From the NCBI RefSeq assembly GCF_019649055.1, contig NW_026570227.1, positions 558,001 to 622,000 of the forward strand: a stretch of DNA of 64,000 bases. The letters run 5' to 3'. This document shows, one piece after another, positions 56,665-64,000 of the stretch; positions within the stretch are counted from its first letter, which is position 1; each line of letters begins with the position of its first letter. The DNA comes from Paramacrobiotus metropolitanus (taxonomy: Eukaryota; Tardigrada; Eutardigrada; Parachela; Macrobiotidae). Under the pieces are notes generated by a model, which did not search any database, was not told the origin of the DNA, and saw only the letters and a program-made list of their open reading frames with translations. A program made the position numbers and the translations under genes.

Positions 56665-59328
56665 ATAGCTGCTTTAACTTCTGAATACTCAAAATTCAAA
56701 AAAAAACATAATATTATTTTGTAACTGTTAAGTGCGCTTGTTGAATAATAAACATAAACTCCCAAAAAAAATATTTTATCCGTTTGATTTTCTTTTGGTA
56801 CGGATAATGTATGCTGATAAATGTCTCATGCTGAATTCCGCTTCTAAAATAATTTGCCCACTTTCAGATGTTCCGAAAACGGGATTAAGTAAACGATAAA
56901 CATGTTCGTAATTACGGAAACATGACTTACAGTGACATGCAATTCCACTTCTGTTTTCATGTTTATTGGGATTAGCTACCCCATTAGACATTATGGACGT
57001 GGGAAGCAGGGAGGCCGCCAGTCGTTAACAGACTTTATAACCCTGCTTACCCGCAGCACGATGCTGTGGACTGGAATGCGATTTCAGTCAATGCGGTTTG
57101 TCCACAGTATCGAAGACAGGCGGACCGCCGCCGTAGAACATAGTGGAGAAACCGTCTAGGATTCGATTTATTTCGATGCCCTAGAAAGAAGGCGAGCACT
57201 GGTATGGCCGCAGAGTTTTTGAATTTATTCAACACAAAATAGTTGCTGACGCGATTCCGCAGGCGGAAAATGTTTCAGCAACCCAGAAGTGGAGCTTGAT
57301 GCAGCACTTGTAAGCACTGCGAGCCTAAGATGGTTTTGAACATTATTTGAGTGATTAAAACATTTAGAAATGATGCAACATTTTTATAAATCTGCGGGTT
57401 TGAAATGATTTTGTAATCCAAGAAGTCACAAACTTGATGCTGAATTAATAAGATATTGCAAATTGACCGCAGTGAATTTGATTTAATGACAAGGGCAGTA
57501 GCCGGTCAGTGAGAAAGTTGACTGAGTTTTGAGAAAGGCCGCAGTGAATTTTAATTGATGACCAGGGCAGTAGCCGGTCCCAAGATTTGATGAAAAGGGC
57601 ATTAGCCGAACAGGAAAATTGTATGACAAAAGGGCAATAGCCGGTCGAAAAGGACACGAAGTCAATAAATATATTTCCATATTGGTTCTTCAGTTTTTGA
57701 ATTGTGGGCCCATGGTTAAAGTTTAAAATGGAAGCAGCAGTTTCCCGTATTTACCATCTAAAAATTTGTTAACCGATAACGAAAAGAAACGTGTGCATCG
57801 GTTTTAAAAAAGACAATTGATATTGAATTCTGGACTAACTTGTTTTTTGCTCTTCTGTACATATCACATTAGTGGTAATTTGCCGATTTCATATTTAATT
57901 CTACGAACTCTACACATCCGGTTGTCAGCCGTTCGGTAGAGCACTTAAATTACCTCAATACACCACTCTGTTGCGGTTAATAAGTTGTGCTGCTATTGCG
58001 TGCATGCCGGAGTCCGAATAAATCCTTGCTACAGGTGCGTTTGTGCAACAATATTACGGTATAATTATTTACGTATTCAATTGTTTTTAAGTTCCATTTC
58101 TTATTCTTGAAGTGCCGAAATTGTTTATTAAATACGATTCTGTTATCGATGTTTCAAAAAACGAGTTTATTGTTGTACCCATTTATCTAATATTTATCAA
58201 CCATTCACTGTTAGCGCCATCAGTCCACTGGAAGAATGCTTTTATTTAATCCGAAAGCTTAACTACTGCTTAATATCAATTATTCAAAAATGAAGCGTCT
58301 TACAGTAAAAACCCCAAAAAACGATTAAACTGGCGATTGTACGAAAGTTTCATTTTTATGAAAGAAAAGAACGTTAATGTTCAAATTTTCAGCAGAAATT
58401 CTGAAAAAAAATTATACGTTATTGTCTGCCAGAGAAGTATATGTTCGCAAATAAAGTTTTCCAGAATTTAAAACTTGTTGGAAATCAAAACAATTTTTGC
58501 ATGATGACAATGGCAATTTGTACTATACGTATTTATTTTTCAATTAAGTGACGAACTAAGTTTAATTGTTTTCAAAATGGCTCATTGTAAATTTTAGGAC
58601 CCCGCAGACTAAGATTTACATTGATTCAAAAAAAAATTTTTTATTTCGCAAGGATTTCATACTTGACGCTCATAACTGAATGTATTCTGTCTTGGAAAAT
58701 AATATTGCGAATCATAAGAGCTGTGAAAATATCCCCGAAAAGTGAAGCTCAACCTGTTTTCGTTGAAATTATGCAAAATGCCGTAAAATGACAATGGCAT
58801 TCCGTTTACGAAATCACCTTTGTAGTTTGTGTTTGTAAGTGTCATTCCAGGCAAACGCGTTCTTGTAATCCACAAGCTAGCGAAGGCCGACCGGCTCAGT
58901 AAGGCTTGGATCAACGCAATTATGCCAGTACGCTTGATTTCCCTTTCCCGACTGTCCTTTGACCCTAACAAGCTGACACCTTGTTTGACCGATTACCAGC
59001 AACTGTAAATATCCGCACGATGGACGGATACCGTTTGGATTCCACACTTGTTTTCCGACCTCGTCTGTTTACGTTGTTTTGGTACAGCCATGCAAAACTG
59101 GCCCCCTTGGACTACGGAGTATCGTCAATCGAACAGCTCAGTAAAATCGCTTAGCATTAGCTTTATTTTACCGCTCATGTAAAATCAGCCAGCAAATAAA
59201 TTAAAACTTTCTAAAAAAAGGATATATTGCACAATTTTTTTAATATTGTATTTTATTTTGTTTATTCTTCTATTCTGTTTAAATAATTAAAATCAAGTCA
59301 GGTTCTCGCTTGTATTTAGTCAAATTTA
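56665..59328. other. Non-coding interior of nested LTR element
   Basis: No coding frame of note. At 57450-57660 short repeats of GGGCAGTAGCCGGTC and GGGCAATAGCCGGTC recur. A 104-codon minus frame at 58657-58971 has no recognisable domain. Confidence 0.5.
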
Positions 59329-61545
59329 AAATGGTCAATATTAAGTACTAAAATTTTCCAATAAAAAGGATCACTATAATTTTGTCGAAAATTTATCAAA
59401 AATATTGGTCAGGAAATTTCCTCCGTTAGTTGCCAGATTTTAATTCGAATTTTTTAAAAGAAAAGAAACGTTCCCGAAGATAGACCCGGTTCTATCCCCG
59501 GGAACCCAGTTATATTAGGTTCGCTACCTAAAGCTTTAGGTCGCCGATTTTTATCAGTCATTACCGCCTCACAACGAACAGTGCGTGGTCAGATTAAACG
59601 ACCTGCATTACAATCATGGGTATCGCATGGTGTTTGTGTGAATAGACCGAGATCGAAATTTTCTGGGGCAAAATTAGATATTGAAATTTAAAAAAAAAAT
59701 AGTTAACGGATAAGCTGGTGCAGCAGTTTGTTTGCACAGTGTCTACGCGAATGAAGAATCGCTCACATGCTTCGAAATTACCTCAACTAACGCAGTCTAG
59801 AATCGATGTACAAAAACCTGTCTGAAACAGCAATACCATCTGCTGTGAAGTCTCTGCAGAAAACTTGTCCGCAACAGCGAAAAAAAATTTTTGCTGTAAT
59901 GCCTCTGACCAAAACCCGTCAGCAACAGCATTGAAAATTGCTGAGAAAAAAAAACAGAACAGAATTTCGTACGAGATCGCACACGCGCGACTCGATTGCA
60001 GAAGACGAGAAAAAAAATTTTACCAGCCAGACACGAGTTTAGCATCGTAGACTGAATGCACTAAAGCTGCATTAAAAAAAAAGGGGGAAAAGAGGCGTGT
60101 GTTTAGACAAGCGAATGAATAATGTTTGAAACCAGCGACTTAATGTTTATAAATTGTGCTGTGTCGATTTTGCCTCAGGAAATGAAATGTCTGTTTATTT
60201 GCGTGAATACGGTGTGGTGTTATGGTTTTGGTGTACGGTTAACCGCTGATCAAAGTTCAAGTTCAAGAGCGACCGAAAGATATCATCGACTGAACCGCAT
60301 TTATTATAAAATGAGTCAGAGAATTTAAAATCCAAAACATTTATAAAATGAAAATTCGGTTCAATCCGGTTTTCCCTAAAAGCGTTCCAAAAATAAAAAT
60401 TCAGATTATTCCGCTATATTACCTGTATTTCTTCTAACCGTATAAAGTACTTCAATTATAGTACGCGTTTGCGTATAAAGTACTGTATTTAGTTCAATTT
60501 CAAAATGGTCAGGATTAATTACTTCAATTTTCAATAAACAGGATCATTTTATTTTGTAGAAAATTTACCAAAAAACATTGGTCAGGAAATTTCCTTGGTT
60601 ACTTGTCAGATTTTACTTCCAATTTTTAAAACAAAAGGAAAGGTTCGTGAAGATAGACCCGGTTCTATCCCCGGGAACCCAGTTATATTAAATTCACTAC
60701 CTAAAGCCTTATGTCATCGATTTTTATCAGCCATTACAGCCTTGCAATAATCAATGAGTGCTCGTAATAGGTAGCCTGCATTATGGTCATGGTTAACGCA
60801 TTGTATTTTCTGGGGCAAAATTTGAAATTAATTAATTAAAATTTCCTACGAAGATGCTGGTGCAGCAGTTTGTTTGCTAAATGTCGAGGTGAGTATAATT
60901 GCTAAAAATCATCTTAAAAAAACAACGAAGTCCTTAATAAAATAAAAGTGTCTGATCAGCCATCCCGTTGCTGTAGCAATACTTTGGTCATGGGCGCGTA
61001 ACAACTCTAGCTTTCGGCGCATCACTGGTTTACGAGGTGTTGAGCCGTAAGTACGCGACTTGACCGCGAGACATGCTACTAATCTACTCAGACCGATTAA
61101 TAACGCACTCGTCTGTACAAGTACCAGTGTACGAAAAATTCCAACATGGGGAAACGAAGTGGACGCTATGCGCGTGTTATAGACAGGCGAACAAACAGTG
61201 TTTGAAACCAGCGAAATCAGATCATGGAAATGAGCGAATGAATTTTTCGTACAGATTTTGCCTCAGAGAATAGGATTTTCTGTTTAATTTCGTGAATACG
61301 GTGTAGTGTTGTGGTTTTGGTGTATGGTTGACCGCGGATCAAAGTTCAAGTTCAAGTGCGACCGAATGACATCATCGTTAGCACCGCATTTATTATAAAA
61401 ATGAGTCAGGGAATCTAAATCCAAAAACATTTATAAAATGAAAATTCAGTTTAACCCGGGTTTTCCCTAAAAGCGTTACGAAAATAAAATACAAAATATC
61501 TCGCTGTACTACCTATATTTCTTATAATCATATCAAGTATAAATA
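59329..61545 (+). repeat. Tandem duplication of about 1.1 kb inside the nested LTR element
   Basis: Units at about 59329-60455 and 60502-61545 share ATTGGTCAGGAAATTTCCT, GAAGATAGACCCGGTTCTAT, CGTGAATACGGTGT, GATCAAAGTTCAAGTTCAAG and GGTTTTCCCTAAAAGCGTT in the same order, with roughly one change per ten bases and indels. Confidence 0.8.
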
Positions 61546-61698
61546 TTATTCGCATAATAATACCTGTTGTTTCTTGAATGTGTTTTGAAAATTTCTAAAC
61601 GCAAAAATAGCTGCTTTATTGTATTGCTGGTTGACTGGCTTTTCTGCTTCTTTTATATTAGTTATGGACTGCGGACAGTCCTTTTTCATGGAGAGAAG

Positions 61699-62074
61699 TG
61701 TTACATGTAGACTTTGTTCTGATGCTCGGCTCGCTACTTCTCCCTTGCCCAATGCCTGAATCACTTAGTATGTGCCGATTCTCCTGTAATGCGCTTTCTG
61801 ATTGTCAAGGGCGATATGCCCGTTCATGCTGTTATCTGATATACCGTTCCACTTGTTGCTCTGATATACCGCTGTTTTTGTGCTTTTCTGACACAGTCGC
61901 CTCGGATTACAGTCCGATTTCCTTCAATAACAATCCCTGACTCGCATTTGCCGTCTCGTTCGTTGCCGTTAATGCATATTTCCGTAAACACTGCATATTA
62001 GACTACGAAACCGGCCGGTCTTACACCGCCGTGACCTTTCCTTTTATTTCGCTCTGCCAATTATTCATGTAACA
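61699..62074 (+). repeat. 3' LTR of nested element
   Basis: 376 bp, read as identical to 54395-54770; preceded by the purine tract GGAGAGAAG. Confidence 0.92.
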
Positions 62075-62715
62075 TAAGCATGCACGCAGTAGACCATCAG
62101 ACTGCAAATAACTGTCAAAATTGATTACACAGTACAGTCATAGTGTACAGTAATAAAGAAAATAATATGTCATCGTACCTGTTAGTTTTCATGATTATAT
62201 ATGTATAAATAAATTGAGAATAGAGCAGCTAGTAATATCCGCTGAAAAGCAATTATATTTCACTTACTGTGCGTTGAAAGGCTTTAACGAGCCAGATGCG
62301 TTGAAGTGCTCCTCCATAGTGTAAAAGAATGTAAACAACTTGTTGAATCAAGCAGCGAAAGTGAACCAGTATAAATGTGCAGTGTACAGTAGTATCTATA
62401 CAGTACATTGGGCTCATGTCGTGCACAATCCAGACAAGCAATTAAACTACACGGTAAGTTGACAAATAATTATGTTTATTATAAATACACATCATTACTA
62501 CAAGTGTTTTAAATAATAAGAGACGCGCAAAGTGTGTATCACCATCGCTGACGAGCCAGCTGCGCTAATGTGCTAGTGCCGCTCCATGCGGTAAAAGAAT
62601 GTAAACAACTTGTGTGTGTGTGTGAATATCAGTAAGTGAGTAAATTAGGTAGTGTACTTCTATACAGTATACATATGCAGTAATCATATGCTGCAGTTGT
62701 GCTGAATCATATGCT
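62075..62715. other. Right subterminal region of Maverick, right of the LTR insertion
   Basis: No gene. The word GTAAAAGAATGTAAACAACTTG occurs twice (around 62320 and 62590), and TACAGT/TGTACAGTA words are frequent. Continuous with 53774-54394 before the LTR element inserted. Confidence 0.6.
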
Positions 62716-62836
62716 GCAGTTGGGAGCTGCAAGTACAAAGTACAACCGGGAATTGTAACTAGAAAGTCCAGCTCCCAACTCCAGTTTTTGACGTAACCGA
62801 CGCCATCTTGTGTTTATATAAGGTCCGTTTTCTTCT
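62716..62836 (-). repeat. Right terminal inverted repeat of the Maverick
   Basis: Inverted copy of 40820-40940. It keeps the internal stem (around 62717-62729 and 62769-62782) and TATATAAA read inward on the minus strand (62820-62813). Confidence 0.92.
62813..62820 (-). promoter_or_regulatory. TATA-box-like octamer in right TIR
   Basis: The same TATATAAA pointing inward from the right end. No convincing gene lies directly downstream on this strand before the LTR insertion. Confidence 0.35.
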
Positions 62837-62842
62837 GTTATC
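62837..62842. other. Right target-site duplication GTTATC
   Basis: Identical to 40814-40819. Confidence 0.9.
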
Positions 62843-63251
62843 CGCTATCCCTTGATGTAATAAGCAACAAGGGACTTTAAAGCAGCGTGAAAAACATAAT
62901 TTGAACTCGTGTCTCATGTCAGCTAAGAACAACAGGTGCGGAAAAATCGCTAATTTCAAACTTTGTATACTATCGCAGGTCGTGCTAATTAACTACTTAG
63001 AGGATGAACAAATAAACCGGATACAAGTCAACAAAGTACAATTGATCGCGTTTTATTCAAGTAGAACCGTAGACGACCAAAGTCCGTCAAAAACTTGTAT
63101 CGTCTGCCAACGCCAATGCCCATGAAGAGGTTGCGAATACATGGGCGGGTGAGATTTCGACAGCTGTTCTGTATTATGTATGTACAGTAGATCAAGTTGC
63201 CACCGGTTTGGATGCAAAACCTGCGCCACGCGGTTCCCGTTGTCGCAACTG
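62843..63251. other. Host flank, no gene recognised
   Basis: Short open frames only, between the Maverick target duplication and the GAGC-rich element. Confidence 0.5.
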
Positions 63252-63861
63252 TAGAGCCCTGCGCGAGCGCCAAGCCTCGGCTCGGCTCGTGAGCGCTCGC
63301 GGCTCGCGAGCCGAATGAGCGAGCTTTTACCGCTAATGGCGCGAGCCGAGTCGTGCCGAGCGGTCGTTTATCGATGGGCGAGCGAGCCGAGCGAGCGGCA
63401 GTCAGAGGTCACGAGCGAGCTGAGCACTGCTTTCTGTCTCCTACTATTTTTTATAGAATTTCTAGCGATTTTCTTGCAAAAATGCGCGTTGGCTTCGCGC
63501 TTCGCGCGAAATAAGCTGTCCCAAACTATTTTTTAGAGAATTTCTAGCGATTTTTCCTGTCAAAATGCGCGTTGGCCTCGCGCTTCGCGCGAAATAAACT
63601 TGTTTAAATTCATGCAGCGGTGCTGCCATAAAAAAAAACTACGTTTTATAATTAATCCGCATAAAATTTTGCTCGCGAGCGGTCCGAGCAGAAAAACATG
63701 AAATTGTCTACGAGCCGAGCGATCCGAGCAATAAGAAATCTGGATACGAGCCGAGCGAGCGAGCAGACGATTCAGCACGAGCGAGCTGAGAAAAATTTTG
63801 CAATAGTTAAAATGACGCGAGCGAGCGTGAGCCAAACATTTGACGCTCGCGCAGGGCTCTA
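63252..63861. mobile_element. GAGC-rich non-autonomous element, possibly hAT-like
   Basis: Ends TAGAGCCCTGCGCGAGCG and CGCTCGCGCAGGGCTCTA are exact inverted repeats of 18 bp. GTCGCAA occurs just outside both ends (63243-63249 and 63862-63868), a possible target duplication of 7-8 bp, though three bases separate it from the left end. The interior is a dense run of GAGCGAGCCGAGC motifs plus a duplicated AATTTCTAGCGATTTT-ATGCGCGTTGGC block. No transposase. A partial inverted copy is at 6640-6890. Confidence 0.6.
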
Positions 63862-64000
63862 GTCGCAAGCTGGCATAAAACGTTTTTTTTTTGACAAACA
63901 CTCTGGGCGGTTGGCAACAAAGCAAACTTTGCTTTGCAAGTTAGCATTTCCGAATAACAAAATGTTCAAGGACACATTGTTAAGTGGCTGCACAACACTA

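Larger units (their letters stand above)
54395..62074 (+). mobile_element. Large LTR element without recognisable pol, nested in the Maverick
   Basis: Two 376-bp direct repeats (54395-54770, 61699-62074) that I read as identical. Both begin TGTTACATG and end CATGTAACA, and TAAG flanks both outer ends (54391-54394, 62075-62078), a 4-bp target duplication. A TGG two bases after the 5' LTR (TGGTCCGACGAC) may be the primer site, and GGAGAGAAG abuts the 3' LTR as a polypurine tract. The 6.9-kb interior has one plausible protein (56104-56664, CCHC knuckle) and no RT, integrase or RNase H that I can see. Such large non-autonomous elements (LARD-like) move with enzymes made elsewhere. Identical LTRs indicate a recent insertion. 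Confidence 0.9.
40820..62836. mobile_element. Maverick/Polinton DNA transposon, complete, with nested LTR insertion
   Basis: The ends are 121-bp inverted repeats (40820-40940, 62716-62836) starting AGAAGAAAACGGACC. GTTATC precedes the left end (40814-40819) and follows the right end (62837-62842), the 6-bp target duplication typical of Polintons. Inside are the diagnostic genes: protein-primed DNA polymerase B, retroviral-type integrase, adenain-like protease, packaging ATPase, and major and minor capsid proteins, nearly all on the minus strand. Three plus-strand genes are less usual: a small membrane protein, an exonuclease-like protein and a TBP homologue. Subtracting the 7680-bp LTR element and one 4-bp duplication leaves about 14.3 kb. 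Major genes contain frameshifts and stops, so this copy is probably not autonomous. Confidence 0.93.

Overview
The window is eukaryotic, most likely animal, DNA. Coding blocks are broken by GT-AG introns, many only 55-75 nt long. There is an Ena/VASP-type EVH1 gene, several non-LTR and LTR retroelement remnants and many MITE-like repeats. Two coding blocks at 3.2-6.1 kb (an F-box-like exon and a domain I associate with large tardigrade families) make me lean to a tardigrade, with low confidence.

Layout. 1-41 kb is gene-poor host DNA: an F-box-like gene (3.2-6.1 kb, minus), a 51-bp minisatellite open in reading frame (8.4-9.45 kb), one exon block of a single-pass membrane protein (11 kb, minus), decayed retroelement pieces (18.5-20.6 and 27.1-28.1 kb), a coding-like relic (25.1-25.6 kb), a pol-less LTR element (31678-34162, 256-bp LTRs, 4-bp duplication), and an eight-exon gene (34571-37983) joining an EVH1 domain to an AT-hook-like motif and a zinc finger. 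All seven of its junctions keep the reading frame. Satellite-like repeats with a TA-flanked MITE fill 38.7-40.5 kb.

The centrepiece is a complete Maverick/Polinton at 40820-62836. It has 121-bp terminal inverted repeats and a perfect 6-bp target duplication (GTTATC). On the minus strand, in order of transcription, it carries a packaging ATPase, two small structural-type genes, a retroviral-type integrase, a minor capsid protein, a small basic virion-type protein, a major capsid protein, an adenain-like protease, an exonuclease-like/zinc-finger gene, and a protein-primed family B DNA polymerase cut by at least six short introns. On the plus strand lie a small membrane protein at the left end and, divergent from the ATPase, a paralogue of the exonuclease-like gene overlapping a clear TATA-binding protein (TBP) homologue. 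TBP is not part of the core Polinton gene set as I know it. The same octamer TATATAAA occurs, pointing inward, in both terminal repeats and again just upstream of the polymerase region. This suggests, but does not prove, an element that brings its own promoter-recognition factor.

The largest genes (polymerase, capsid, integrase, ATPase) are broken by single-base frameshifts, several in short A runs, and by stop codons. The TBP, protease, minor capsid and both exonuclease-like genes are open. A 7.7-kb LTR element without recognisable pol (54395-62074, LTRs identical as far as I can read) has inserted into the right arm, so the Maverick was about 14.3 kb before that insertion. The last kilobase holds a GAGC-rich element with inverted ends, related to a copy near 6.7 kb.
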